Assembly (NCBI GenBank): GCA_964605235.1
Contig: CAZSBB010000046.1
Span: 1-48,658, forward strand
From: CAZSBB01 sp964605235
GTDB taxonomy: Bacteria > Planctomycetota > Phycisphaerae > Phycisphaerales > Phycisphaeraceae
Direction: 5' to 3'
DNA: 48,658 nucleotides
The notes under the pieces are model-generated. The model did no database searches. It saw only the letters and a list, made by a program, of their open reading frames with translations, and was not told where the DNA came from. Position numbers and translations under genes: made by a program. Position 1 is the first letter of the stretch; every line of letters begins with the position of its first letter. Shown here piece after piece: positions 16,712 through 24,813 of this stretch.

Positions 16712-17671
16712 TTACGAGGTGCGATAGGTTCCGTGGCCGGCGTTGGCGCGGGCGTTGGACTTGCGTGGTGAAGTTCCGGGGGTGGCATACACGCGGTCGA
16801 CGATCACGGTGTCATGCGGCACCACGGCATCGCCGCAGATCAGGCTGCGGGCGACGATGGCGCGTTGTTCGATCACCGCCCCGCGCAACACCACCGCATG
16901 GTGGAGGCAGGCGCTCGGATGCACCTGGGCGCCCGGTTCAATCAGCGCCAGAGGCCCGCTGCGGGAATGGTCGGGGGCAATGCGCCGGCCGTGCAGGCGC
17001 AGGGCATGGAGGTACTCCGTCAGCGACCGCGTGGGCAGGCCGGTGGCGCTGTGACGCCGAACGACGGAGACTTCATGTTGCAGAGCAATGCGAGGCAACG
17101 CCTGTTCCTTCAAATCGACAAAGCCGATGCGGGGGATGTCGCGCAAGCAACCGCAGCGCAGGAGCATCAACCCACAGGGCACGCCGTCTTCGTGAGCGAT
17201 CAGGCTGGCGTCGGCGCCGGTTTGCGCCAGTTCATGCACCAGTTGATCAAGCTCTTCCATCAACACCTGCTTGGCGCTGGCGACCAGCAAGGCGTCACGA
17301 TCATGAAACCGGCTGGCCAGGTCATGCAGCACGCCAGCGGTGCCGCGCAGGTCCAGCGGGTCCTTTTCGATTGTCACCGGCGCCGTTTCGTCCACCTGCG
17401 CGGACTGCGGAGCCGGGCTGTGGGCGTCGAGCATGACGCGAATCGGCAGCCGGGGCAGGTGCAGCTGACGCGCCAATTGCCGGACCTGATCCTGCCAATG
17501 ATTCAGGATCGTCTGTCCAGCGGTCAGCGGCAGATCGAGCGTGCTGCGCCCGCTGTCCGTCTGCAGGGCTCTGGGGCGAACCGTGCCCGCCAGCAGAACC
17601 ACTTCGCGCAAATCGCGCGCCACTTCCAGCCGCGCCAACGCAGGCGCAGCCAAAACCTTTCGCGAGGCCAT
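16712..17671 (-). CDS. Degenerate nucleotidyltransferase with left-handed beta-helix tail
   Basis: A 319-residue protein laid out like an NDP-sugar pyrophosphorylase. The N-terminal Rossmann-like part starts VVLLAGTVRPRAL (about residues 24-36), followed by STLDLPLTAGQTILNHW, which corresponds to the 'P-v-G-k-P-h-L-x-y/h' block. The C-terminal part has hexapeptide-like turns: GAQVHPSACLHHAVVLRGAVI (about 257-277) and SLICGDAVV. The nucleotide-binding signature L-A-G-G-x-G-T-R is broken to L-A-G-T-V-R-P-R, and no clear catalytic Lys follows, so transferase activity is doubtful. The GGGAGACGCC site precedes the ATG at 17671. Placed between a WecG-type GT and the exosortase, it may be a regulatory or scaffold paralogue. 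Confidence 0.65.
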   Translation of the reverse strand: MASRKVLAAPALARLEVARDLREVVLLAGTVRPRALQTDSGRSTLDLPLTAGQTILNHWQDQVRQLARQLHLPRLPIRVMLDAHSPAPQSAQVDETAPVTIEKDPLDLRGTAGVLHDLASRFHDRDALLVASAKQVLMEELDQLVHELAQTGADASLIAHEDGVPCGLMLLRCGCLRDIPRIGFVDLKEQALPRIALQHEVSVVRRHSATGLPTRSLTEYLHALRLHGRRIAPDHSRSGPLALIEPGAQVHPSACLHHAVVLRGAVIEQRAIVARSLICGDAVVPHDTVIVDRVYATPGTSPRKSNARANAGHGTYRTS

Positions 17672-17821
17672 GGCGTCTCCCTTTTCGTGCGTTCCACGCA
17701 AGTGGATCAGCCCCCGGCAACGGTTCGTCCCTCCACGAACCGGCGCCGGACGAAGCTGATCCAACCCTCCGCCACCAGTAGACCCCGGGTTTCTCCGCAG
17801 GCAAGAAACGGCGGAAGATAA

Positions 17822-18610
17822 TCAGACATGACCCGGCCCGCAGAGCCGATGGCGCAGGCTGGAGGCGAACAACACCGCCGCGAAGGGCAAGCCTTCGAGC
17901 AGATATCGCCGCGCCAGCCGCCGGGGCTCCTGCACCAGCCGGTGTAACCATTCCAGACCCAGCACCTGCAACCAGCGCGGGGCGCGCTGCACCTGTCCGC
18001 ACAGAAAGCTGAAGCTGATGCCGACGCCCAGCCACCACACGCCGGGGAAATCCTCGGGGAAGCGTTGCCGCAGCAGCGCGGTGACTTTTTCCTGTTTGGG
18101 TGAGCCGAGCGCCACGAACACGATGTCCGGCCGGGCAGCGCACAGCCGAGCGCGCAGCTCCAGCATCTGCTGTTCATCCCGTTCAAAACCGAACGGCGGG
18201 CAGTACGTGCCGGCAATGCGCAAATGTGGATGCCGCGCGGTCAGCACGGCCGCGGCGGCCTCGGCGGCGCCAGGATCACCCCCCAGCAGAAACACGCTGC
18301 GCCCGGCGTCCGCGGCGGCGTGCGACAGACTGCTGATCAAATCCGAACCCGCCACGCGCTGAGGCAACGGCGTGCCCTGCAAGCGACTGGCCCAGATCAG
18401 CGGCATGCCGTCGGCGACCATCAAACTCGCATCGCGGTACAGCTCGGTCGTGCCCGGCTCGCGCCGCAAGCGGCGCAGGTGATCGAGATTGGGCGTGATG
18501 ACCCACCCGCCGCGCCCCTGCGCCAGCTCCGCAAGGATGTGGCCGATGCACTGGGCTTCGGTGATGGCATGCAGTTGCACGCCGCACAGGTTGATGGTTT
18601 GCAGGGTCAT
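17822..18610 (-). CDS. WecG/TagA/CpsF-family (GT26) glycosyltransferase
   Basis: A 262-residue GT26 enzyme. Family signatures in order: ITPNLDHLRRL (about residues 38-48, carrying the catalytic Asp), MVADGMPLIWASRL (about 64-77), VFLLGGDPGAAEAAA, and VFVALGSPKQEKV (about 165-177). GT26 enzymes add the second sugar to a lipid-linked primer (for example ManNAc in WecG/TagA), so this is a candidate for the step after the WbaP-type priming enzyme. The hydrophobic/basic C-terminus (RRLARRYLLEGLPFAAVLFAS) fits peripheral membrane attachment. The ATG at 18610 is used; an extended frame would run into a repeated element and is rejected. Confidence 0.92.
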   Translation of the reverse strand: MTLQTINLCGVQLHAITEAQCIGHILAELAQGRGGWVITPNLDHLRRLRREPGTTELYRDASLMVADGMPLIWASRLQGTPLPQRVAGSDLISSLSHAAADAGRSVFLLGGDPGAAEAAAAVLTARHPHLRIAGTYCPPFGFERDEQQMLELRARLCAARPDIVFVALGSPKQEKVTALLRQRFPEDFPGVWWLGVGISFSFLCGQVQRAPRWLQVLGLEWLHRLVQEPRRLARRYLLEGLPFAAVLFASSLRHRLCGPGHV

Positions 18611-18636
18611 GGCGATTTCTGAAGTCAGCTCAATAC

Positions 18637-18749
18637 TCACCACAGAGGCACAGAGGACACGGAGTGAAAGCACTAGAAGCTGGTCGATCCCATATTTCTC
18701 TGTATTTCTCGGTGAGCATGACTCGGTGTTCTCTGTGCCTCGGTGGTGA
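18637..18749. repeat. Palindromic CACAGAGGC repeat element
   Basis: A 29-base left arm (18637-18665, TCACCACAGAGGCACAGAGG onward) and a 29-base right arm (18721-18749) are complementary with three mismatches and flank an AT-richer 55-base centre (ATATTTCTCTGTATTTCTC). Base composition is clearly lower in GC than the surroundings. This type of arm is a widely dispersed bacterial repeat; here it separates two glycosyltransferase genes in the same operon. Confidence 0.85.
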
Positions 18750-18770
18750 TTGCTTTTTAGAGATAGTCGT

Positions 18771-19730
18771 TCAGGAAGCTCCAGCCACCTGCCAGTTCAC
18801 CGCCGGCGCGGGACGATCCACCCGCCAGGCGGATTGCTGGCGCTGTTCGATCCATTGCACCGTGCGCACCTTGCCGCGCCACAGGCAGCTCCATTGATAC
18901 GCCCGCAGGAACCGGCGGAACTCGGGGTCCTCGTAGCGCGGCATACCTTTGATCCAACTGCGCACAAAGCCCCACCAGATCGCCAGCCCGCCCATCACCC
19001 ACGGGCGCTTGGTCATGCGGAAGAGCGCACTGACGGTGAGGTAGGTGAACGAGCTGCCCATGAAGTATTGGCCATAACCCCAGCGGGCCCGGCCGTGCAG
19101 GATGTTCTTCTGACTCGAACCCATCGGGCGCAGGTGAGTGAAGTTCAAATCCGGCTCATCGAAGCTGCCCACGCGCCAGCCCAGCAGCCGGCAGCGGTGG
19201 TTGTCGATGCCGTCCCACATGACCTGGCGCACGAACCCGCCGATCTGCAGGAAGCAGCCGGTGCGGTAGAACTTGCTGGCGCCCACGGAGACGTCGTCGC
19301 CGATGCCTTCGGACACCAGCGCGCCGTCGCCGCGCACGTAGTACGCTTTGCCGCTGCAATTGCCCAGACGCGGGTCGGCTTCCATGCGCTCCATCAATCG
19401 CTCGAAGTAGCGCTCGGGCAGAATCAGGTCCAGATCGAGCTTGCACACGTAGTCGTACTGCGACAGGTCCACGCCCGCCAAACCGGCGTAAAACGCTTCG
19501 ATCACGCCGGGGCCCACGCTGCGCCCGCCGCGGTCCTCGCGGCGCACCACGCGGATGAAGTCGTACTTGGCGGCATACTCGGCGAGAATTGCCGGGGTGG
19601 CGTCCTTGGAGCCGTCGTCCACAATCACCCACAGCGCGGGGCGCACGGTCTGCGCCGCCACACTGTCAAGCGTTTTGCGGGCGAACTCGGCTTCGTCGCG
19701 GCACGGCGTGATGATTACATAGCGGCGCAT
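18771..19730 (-). CDS. Family 2 glycosyltransferase
   Basis: A 319-residue GT2 enzyme. GT-A fold marks in order: IITPCRDEAEFARKTLDSV (residues 5-23), WVIVDDGSKD (about 35-44) for nucleotide binding, CKLDLDLILP (about 98-107) as the DxD metal site, and WDGIDNHRCRLLGW (about 170-183) as the acceptor/catalytic region (normally 'E/D-D'). A C-terminal hydrophobic stretch (VMGGLAIWWGFVRSW) may dock at the membrane. It would transfer a sugar from an NDP donor to the lipid-linked repeat unit. The ATG at 19730 is fixed by AAGGGG about 6 nt upstream and overlaps the galE end by 16 nt. Confidence 0.9.
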   Translation of the reverse strand: MRRYVIITPCRDEAEFARKTLDSVAAQTVRPALWVIVDDGSKDATPAILAEYAAKYDFIRVVRREDRGGRSVGPGVIEAFYAGLAGVDLSQYDYVCKLDLDLILPERYFERLMERMEADPRLGNCSGKAYYVRGDGALVSEGIGDDVSVGASKFYRTGCFLQIGGFVRQVMWDGIDNHRCRLLGWRVGSFDEPDLNFTHLRPMGSSQKNILHGRARWGYGQYFMGSSFTYLTVSALFRMTKRPWVMGGLAIWWGFVRSWIKGMPRYEDPEFRRFLRAYQWSCLWRGKVRTVQWIEQRQQSAWRVDRPAPAVNWQVAGAS

Positions 19731-20722
19731 GCTGACCCCTTGCTGGCGTAGCCTTGCGGATGAGCCTGATGCCATCGCCAGGCGGTGGCGACGGTGTCCA
19801 CGATGTCCACATAACGCGGCCGCCAACCCAGCTCGGCCTTGAGCTTCGCCGGGTCCGCCACCAGCGCGGGGGGATCGCCGGGGCGACGGTCCACCACGTC
19901 ATAGGGAATGGTCGTGCCGGTGACCTTCTCGCACGCCTGGATCACCTGCAACACGCTCTGCCCGTTGCCGGTGCCGACGTTGAACACGCGGCCCGTGCTG
20001 GGCGTGGTCGATTGAATCGCCAGCCAATGCGCGCTGGCGAGGTCTTCCGTATGGATGTAGTCGCGCACGCAGGTGCCGTCAGGCGTGGGATAGTCGTTGC
20101 CGAACACTTTGAGCTTTTCGCGCTGGCCCAGCGGCACCTGCAGCACCAGCGGGATCAGGTGCGATTCCGGATCGTGATCTTCGCCGAACTGTCCGTCTTC
20201 CGCAGCACCCGCCGCATTGAAGTAACGCAGCAGCGTGAAGCCCAGCCCATACGCATGGGCGAAGTCGCGGATCATCCACTCCACCGCCAGCTTGGTGCGG
20301 GCATACGGGCTGCACGGGTCCTGCGGGGTGTCCTCGCTCATCGGCACTTTGGGGGTCAGCCCATAGGTCGCGCAGGTGCTGGAAAACAGCATGCGCTGCA
20401 CCCCGGTTTTCCGCATGGCGTTGAGCAGATTCAGCGTGCCGGCAATGTTGTTGCGGTAGTGGTATTCGGGATCGTCCACCGACTCGCCCACGCAGGTGGC
20501 GGCGGCGAAGTGCATCACCGCATCCGCGCGATGCTGACGCAGCGCGGCCGCGAGCGCCTCGGCGTTGGCGAGGTCGCCTTCGATCAAGCGCCCGGCGGGC
20601 ACCGCCTCGGCGTGACCCTGGCACAAATTGTCATACGCCACGGCATCGCAGCCCTGGCTGAGCAAGTAACGCAGGCAGGCGCTGCCGACATAGCCGGCCC
20701 CGCCCGTGACGAGAATTCTCAT
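19715..20722 (-). CDS. galE: UDP-glucose 4-epimerase
   Basis: A 335-residue SDR epimerase. The NAD-binding GGAGYVGS is at residues 7-14, the catalytic Ser-Thr in FSSTCATYG (about 121-129), and the Tyr-x-x-x-Lys in YARTK (about 147-151). The conserved RYFNAAGA loop (about 175-182) and RDYIHTEDLA (about 225-234) are typical of GalE rather than of dehydratases. It interconverts UDP-glucose and UDP-galactose (or the GlcNAc forms), supplying donors to the neighbouring transferases. The ATG at 20722 overlaps the gmhB stop by 4 nt. Length is normal. Confidence 0.93.
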   Translation of the reverse strand: MRILVTGGAGYVGSACLRYLLSQGCDAVAYDNLCQGHAEAVPAGRLIEGDLANAEALAAALRQHRADAVMHFAAATCVGESVDDPEYHYRNNIAGTLNLLNAMRKTGVQRMLFSSTCATYGLTPKVPMSEDTPQDPCSPYARTKLAVEWMIRDFAHAYGLGFTLLRYFNAAGAAEDGQFGEDHDPESHLIPLVLQVPLGQREKLKVFGNDYPTPDGTCVRDYIHTEDLASAHWLAIQSTTPSTGRVFNVGTGNGQSVLQVIQACEKVTGTTIPYDVVDRRPGDPPALVADPAKLKAELGWRPRYVDIVDTVATAWRWHQAHPQGYASKGSACAAM

Positions 20723-21297
20723 GGCTGATCCACCTCCACAAAGCTTTGCTGCAAGATCCACTGCGCAGCCGACCGCACATCGTCAGCCACGTGATTCACC
20801 GTTTCATTGGGCAAGGCGACCTGCGCTCCATGCCCGGTGCGCACCAGCACACTGCCCCGGCAGCCGGCATTGCGCCCCGCGCCGGTGTCGCTGAGCATGT
20901 CGCCCACCATCCACGATTGCGCTAAATCCAGATTCCACTCCCGCGCCGCCCGCAGTAGCAGGCCCGGACCTGGCTTGCGGTCAGGGTGTTCCACCGCGGC
21001 GCGATCGCCTTCACGCACGGGAGCATGCGGACAGTGGTAAATCGCATCCACATGCGCGTCCGCCTGCGCCAGCAGTTCGTTCATGCGTTGATGCACGCGC
21101 GCCAGCCCCGCTTCATCCAGCAGGCCGCGCCCGATGACGGATTGGTTGGTGACCACGAGGCACAGATAGCCCGCTTCGTGCAGCAGCCGCAGCGCCTCGG
21201 CCGCGCCGGGCAGCAGGCGCACGTCGGCGGGATTCGTCAGGTGATGCACCTGGGCGATGAGCGTGCCGTCGCGGTCAAGGAACACCGCCCGCTTCAT
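20719..21297 (-). CDS. gmhB: D-glycero-D-manno-heptose 1,7-bisphosphate phosphatase (GmhB-like HAD)
   Basis: A 192-residue HAD-III phosphatase. Motif I FLDRDGTLI (residues 5-13), motif II VVTNQSVIGRG (about 52-62) and motif IV WMVGDMLSD (about 127-135) are intact. In the zinc loop CPHAP keeps the first Cys and His, but the second pair, usually Cys-x-Cys before RKP, is His-Pro-Asp (EHPDRKPGPG). Removal of the C7 phosphate from heptose 1,7-bisphosphate gives heptose 1-phosphate, the substrate of the next enzyme, HddC. It overlaps hddC and galE by 4 nt each. The context (hddC, gmhA, hddA) makes the assignment firm; imidazoleglycerol- or histidinol-phosphatase is less likely. Confidence 0.88.
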   Translation of the reverse strand: MKRAVFLDRDGTLIAQVHHLTNPADVRLLPGAAEALRLLHEAGYLCLVVTNQSVIGRGLLDEAGLARVHQRMNELLAQADAHVDAIYHCPHAPVREGDRAAVEHPDRKPGPGLLLRAAREWNLDLAQSWMVGDMLSDTGAGRNAGCRGSVLVRTGHGAQVALPNETVNHVADDVRSAAQWILQQSFVEVDQP

Positions 21298-22040
21298 GAC
21301 GTCACCATCCAGTCCGCTTCGGCTTGGCGCAGCGCTTCGGGGGTGCCGATGTCGCGGTGGTAGCCGTGCCACACCCAGCCGCGCATCCGGCCGACGAAGC
21401 GCGGCAGCACATCAAAGCCCAGGTCAAACGCGCCCAGCGCGGCAATCTCCCGATACGCAGCGCCATCGAGCACATAGATGCCGCCGTTGGCGAGATTGCT
21501 CTGCGGCTCCCTGGGTTTCTCCACGAATTGCACGATGCGCTGCTGCCCGTCGAGCGTGGCGATGCCGCAGCGCTGCGGATACTCCGTGTGAAAGAGCATC
21601 ATCGTGAACGGGTCGGCATGCGTTTCATGAAACGCCAGCAGCGCGCCCAGGTCCACATCGCTCAGGTTGTCGGCATACACGATCAGGCAGCGCTCATCCT
21701 CCGCCACATAATCCGCGTTGGCGGTGATGGTGCCCGCCGAGCCCAGCAGCTTGGGTTCATACGTCTCGCTGACGGCAAACGAGCCGGTGGCGTTCTGCTG
21801 AGCGATGTACGACCGCACCGGGTCGGGCAGGTGGTGGGTGTTGATGCGCACGTCGCGCAGGCCGGCGCTGGCGAAGCGTTCAAACCAGTAATCCAGCAGC
21901 GGTTTGCCGGCAATCGGCACCAGGCACTTGGGGGTGTGATCCGTCAGCGGCCGCAGGCGCGTACCGAGCCCGCCGGCCAGCAGCAGGACCTTCACTCCCT
22001 TCCCCGGAAGTTTTTCAACTGGGCGCGCCTGGGTCGTCAT
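21294..22040 (-). CDS. hddC: D-glycero-alpha-D-manno-heptose 1-phosphate guanylyltransferase-like nucleotidyltransferase
   Basis: A 248-residue sugar-phosphate nucleotidyltransferase. The signature LLAGGLGTRLRPLT (about residues 19-32) and PKCLVPIAGKPLLDYW (about 36-51) are complete, followed by YADNLSDVDL (about 121-130) with a metal Asp and FVEKP (about 168-172). It is short and lacks a hexapeptide domain, like HddC/RfbF types. Together with gmhA, hddA and gmhB it should turn D-glycero-alpha-D-manno-heptose 1-phosphate into GDP-heptose. The substrate (GTP versus ADP/CTP routes) is inferred from the presence of HddA, which makes the alpha-anomer used for GDP-heptose. It ends in a 4-nt overlap with gmhB. 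Confidence 0.85.
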   Translation of the reverse strand: MTTQARPVEKLPGKGVKVLLLAGGLGTRLRPLTDHTPKCLVPIAGKPLLDYWFERFASAGLRDVRINTHHLPDPVRSYIAQQNATGSFAVSETYEPKLLGSAGTITANADYVAEDERCLIVYADNLSDVDLGALLAFHETHADPFTMMLFHTEYPQRCGIATLDGQQRIVQFVEKPREPQSNLANGGIYVLDGAAYREIAALGAFDLGFDVLPRFVGRMRGWVWHGYHRDIGTPEALRQAEADWMVTS

Positions 22041-22042
22041 GA

Positions 22043-23164
22043 TTAGCTCGCTACCTCGCGCACCACGTTGAGCGCCGCCATCTGCCTGGCGCAGTGATCG
22101 AGAATGCCGTCGATGTCGTCGGCTTCGCGCAGCCAGACCAGGTAGGCGTCCACGCTGTCGTAGACATCACGCCGGGGCTGCCAGCCGAGGCTGCGCAGCT
22201 TGGTCACGTCCGAGCAGATGTGGCGGGTGTCTCCGAAACGGTACTTGCCGCTGATGCGCGGCTGATAGTCCTTGACGCCAAACACCTCCGCCACCACGCG
22301 GGCGAAATCCGCCACCGTCAGCGGGCGATCACCACCGACGTGGAACATCTCGCCGTCCGCGCGACTGTCGCGCAGCACCAGCAGGTTCGCCGCCACCACA
22401 TCGTGAATGTTCACGAAGTCGCGGATCTGCTGGCCGTCTTCATAAATGGTCGGCTCCTGGCCCTGGAAGAAGCTCAGGCAGAACACCCGACACGCGCCGC
22501 TGTAAGCGTTGTAAAAGCTCTGGCGCGGCCCCTGCACGATGCTGTAGCGCATGGCGACCGAGGGAATGCCGTAGCGTTTGCCTAGACTCAGCGCAACCTT
22601 TTCCTGGGCGATCTTGCTGATGCCGTACTGGTTCTGCGGGTTGGCGACAGTCTCCGCCGTCGGTCGCCATTGCAAGGGGCCGCGGTGGCCTCGGGGGGCC
22701 TGCACTTCCCACACGCCGCGGGCGAGCTGCGCGTCTTCGCGGATGTCCGGCAGCAGTTCCTTGCCGTCGGCGTCGACATACAAGCCTTCGCCCAGCGTCG
22801 CCTGGCTGGACGCCACGATGACCTTGCGCACGGGCAGCTTTTCGCGCACGATCAGTTCGTAGATCAGCGCGGTGGAGGTGACGTTCACATCAAAGTACCG
22901 GCTGAACACCGGCAGGTAATCCTGAAACGCCGCCAGGTGATAGACGACATCGCAGCCGCGCAGGGCGGCGAGCAGGGTGTCGGGATCGCGCACATCGCCC
23001 TGAACGCGCTCGATGCGCGGGTCGAGGTATTTGGGCCAGTTCGGCTGGGGATGCACCGGGGCGGTCAGCGCGTCGAGCACGCGCACCTGCCAACCCTCCG
23101 CCAACAGGGCGTCGGCGGTGTGGGAACCGATGAACCCGGCGCCGCCGGTGACTAGAGCGCGCAT
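22043..23164 (-). CDS. NAD-dependent sugar epimerase/dehydratase in the heptose gene group
   Basis: A 373-residue extended SDR protein. NAD-binding GGAGFIGSH is at residues 7-15, the Ser in VASSQATLGEG (about 120-130) and the Tyr-x-x-x-Lys in YGISK (about 179-183). The SQATLGEG segment replaces the usual S-S-x-x-V-Y-G, as in some NDP-sugar epimerases. Its place between gmhA and hddC suggests that it acts on GDP-heptose or another nucleotide sugar of this glycan, for example as a C3/C5 or C4 epimerase or a 4,6-dehydratase; the sequence does not fix this. The ATG at 23164 starts the Rossmann fold and overlaps gmhA by 13 nt. Confidence 0.85.
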   Translation of the reverse strand: MRALVTGGAGFIGSHTADALLAEGWQVRVLDALTAPVHPQPNWPKYLDPRIERVQGDVRDPDTLLAALRGCDVVYHLAAFQDYLPVFSRYFDVNVTSTALIYELIVREKLPVRKVIVASSQATLGEGLYVDADGKELLPDIREDAQLARGVWEVQAPRGHRGPLQWRPTAETVANPQNQYGISKIAQEKVALSLGKRYGIPSVAMRYSIVQGPRQSFYNAYSGACRVFCLSFFQGQEPTIYEDGQQIRDFVNIHDVVAANLLVLRDSRADGEMFHVGGDRPLTVADFARVVAEVFGVKDYQPRISGKYRFGDTRHICSDVTKLRSLGWQPRRDVYDSVDAYLVWLREADDIDGILDHCARQMAALNVVREVAS

Positions 23165-23751
23165 GCCGCTTTCCTTTCCGCCTGCAGCCTGGTGCGCAGG
23201 CCCTGGGCGGCAATGTGGCCGACCGACAGGTGCAGGTCTTCGATAATGCCGTAGTTTTCGCTGGGGACGTGAATGTTCACATCGCACATGGGCTTGAGCT
23301 TGCCGCCGCGGAAACCGGTGAGGCCCACGATGACCAGGCCATGGCCCACGCCCCACTCGCAGGCGCGCAGGATGTTGGGCGAATTGCCCGAGCAGGTGAT
23401 CGCCACCGCCACATCGCCCGGCTCGCCGTAGGCCGCGAGCGGATAGCGGAACACATCGTCATAGCTGAGGTCGTTGCCCACCGCGGTGATGACGCCCATG
23501 TTGTCCGCCAGGCTCATCACCTTCAGGTGCGGGGCATCGTCGAGGGCGGCGGTTTTGAGCAGGTCCAGCGCGTGATGGCTGGCGGTCGAAGCGCTGCCGC
23601 CGTTGCCGAAGATGAAAACCTTGCGGCCGTCGCGCCAGGCTTCATGCAGCAGCCCGACGTAATCATCCAGCGCCAGCGGATTCATGAGATTCATCACCGC
23701 AGCCATCTCCGCCAGATACTGGCTGCCGTTTGCGCAGATTGTTCCCGCCAT
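23152..23751 (-). CDS. gmhA: Sedoheptulose-7-phosphate isomerase (SIS domain)
   Basis: A 199-residue SIS-domain isomerase. The sugar-phosphate loop FIFGNGGSASTASHH (about residues 47-61), the Ser-rich CSGNSPNILRACEW loop (about 120-133) and the C-terminal IIEDLHLSVGHI (about 171-182) with Glu and His match GmhA. Where E. coli GmhA has a metal-binding Glu four residues after its first His, this protein has Asp (HHALDLL). It converts sedoheptulose 7-phosphate into D-glycero-D-manno-heptose 7-phosphate, opening the pathway. AAAGGGAGA lies upstream of the ATG at 23751. The hddA gene is 75 bp upstream. Confidence 0.88.
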   Translation of the reverse strand: MAGTICANGSQYLAEMAAVMNLMNPLALDDYVGLLHEAWRDGRKVFIFGNGGSASTASHHALDLLKTAALDDAPHLKVMSLADNMGVITAVGNDLSYDDVFRYPLAAYGEPGDVAVAITCSGNSPNILRACEWGVGHGLVIVGLTGFRGGKLKPMCDVNIHVPSENYGIIEDLHLSVGHIAAQGLRTRLQAERKAACAL

Positions 23752-23826
23752 GTTGCGTCTCCCTTTTCCCTCGCGTTGGAGTTGGTCTCGGCCGCCCATC
23801 CCTCCCAGGCGGCGGCCGAGCGCTGG

Positions 23827-24813
23827 TTACAGTTGCTGTCGATCACTGACGAAAACAATTCGACTGCCGCGCCGATCAATGGCGAAGTTCAATTCCCGCG
23901 GATGACCGAGCGCGGCCCGGATGGCGTCGTGCTTATCCACCGGCGCCATCAGCAGCAGGAAGCCGCCGCCGCCAGCGCCCAGCAGCTTGCCGCCCTGCGC
24001 CCCGGCAGCCCGGCCGGCTTCGTACCACTCGTCCACCAGCGCGTTGGTGATGCCAAAGCCCAGCGAACGCTTGAGCAGCCAGCCTTCGTGCAGCAGTTCG
24101 GCAAAGGCATCCATGTCGCCCGCGCCGGCAATCACCTGCCGCATGCGGTCCGCCAGATCGCGCATCGCCAGCAGTACGCTCATGCGGTCGGCGGTGCCTT
24201 CGCTTTGCTTGCTCAAAATGGCGTCGGCGTCGCGGCGCTGGTTGGTGTAGAACAGCAATGTGCGCTGCTCCAGTTCCGCCAGCGTGGCGGCGCGACACGG
24301 GACGGGTTCCACATCCACGGTTTCGTCGGGATTGAAGCGGATGTAGTTGAGCCCGCCGTAGGCCGCGGCATATTGGTCCTGCTTGCCGATGGGCTTGCCC
24401 AGCCGCTTGATTTCAATGTCGCACGCCTGACTGGCGAGCGTTTCCTGGCTGACGATGCGGCCGGAGTACGCGTACAGGGCGTGCAGCAGGCCGACGGTCA
24501 GCGTGCTGCTCGAACCCATGCCAGTGCCGGCGGGAACGTCGCCGATGGTGGTGATTTCCAGATGCCGATCCAGTCCGGTCAGTTCGAGCGCCGCCCGCAC
24601 GATGGTGTGCTGCACGTCGGCAACTTCCTCGGCGATTTCCGTTTTGGAGTACGCCACGCGGATGCTGCGGTCGAAGCGCGCGCCGACGGTCACGTACATG
24701 TGCTTCTGCAGCGTGACGCTGAGCACCGCGCCGAATTGCTGGCGGTAGAAGGCTGGCAGATCGGTGCCGCCGCCGGCGAAGCTGACCCGATATGGCGTCT
24801 GGGTGATGATCAT
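23827..24813 (-). CDS. hddA: D-glycero-alpha-D-manno-heptose 7-phosphate kinase (GHMP family)
   Basis: A 328-residue GHMP kinase. The N-terminus MIITQTPYRVSFAGGGTDLP is the HddA/FkpA hallmark, followed by the ATP loop GTGMGSSSTLTVG (about residues 99-111), KQDQYAAAYGGLN (about 141-153), and the third motif GAGGGGFLL (about 285-293). It phosphorylates heptose 7-phosphate at C1 to the alpha-1,7-bisphosphate, the branch that leads to GDP-heptose rather than ADP-heptose. The ATG at 24813 overlaps the GT4 stop by 4 nt. Fucose kinase-like GHMP proteins look similar, but the neighbouring gmhA, gmhB and hddC genes settle the call. Confidence 0.92.
   Translation of the reverse strand: MIITQTPYRVSFAGGGTDLPAFYRQQFGAVLSVTLQKHMYVTVGARFDRSIRVAYSKTEIAEEVADVQHTIVRAALELTGLDRHLEITTIGDVPAGTGMGSSSTLTVGLLHALYAYSGRIVSQETLASQACDIEIKRLGKPIGKQDQYAAAYGGLNYIRFNPDETVDVEPVPCRAATLAELEQRTLLFYTNQRRDADAILSKQSEGTADRMSVLLAMRDLADRMRQVIAGAGDMDAFAELLHEGWLLKRSLGFGITNALVDEWYEAGRAAGAQGGKLLGAGGGGFLLLMAPVDKHDAIRAALGHPRELNFAIDRRGSRIVFVSDRQQL

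Noticed and set aside
17707..17829. A 40-codon minus-strand frame (start MSDYLPPFLACGETRG) overlapping the GT26 stop
   Set aside because: It has an overlapping ATG but no Shine-Dalgarno, no family pattern and only 40 codons; not enough to call a gene, although translation by coupling is possible.
18611..18673. Extension of the GT26 gene to a start at 18673
   Set aside because: The added N-terminus (LCASVVSIEL and neighbours) is a translation of the palindromic element at 18637-18749.
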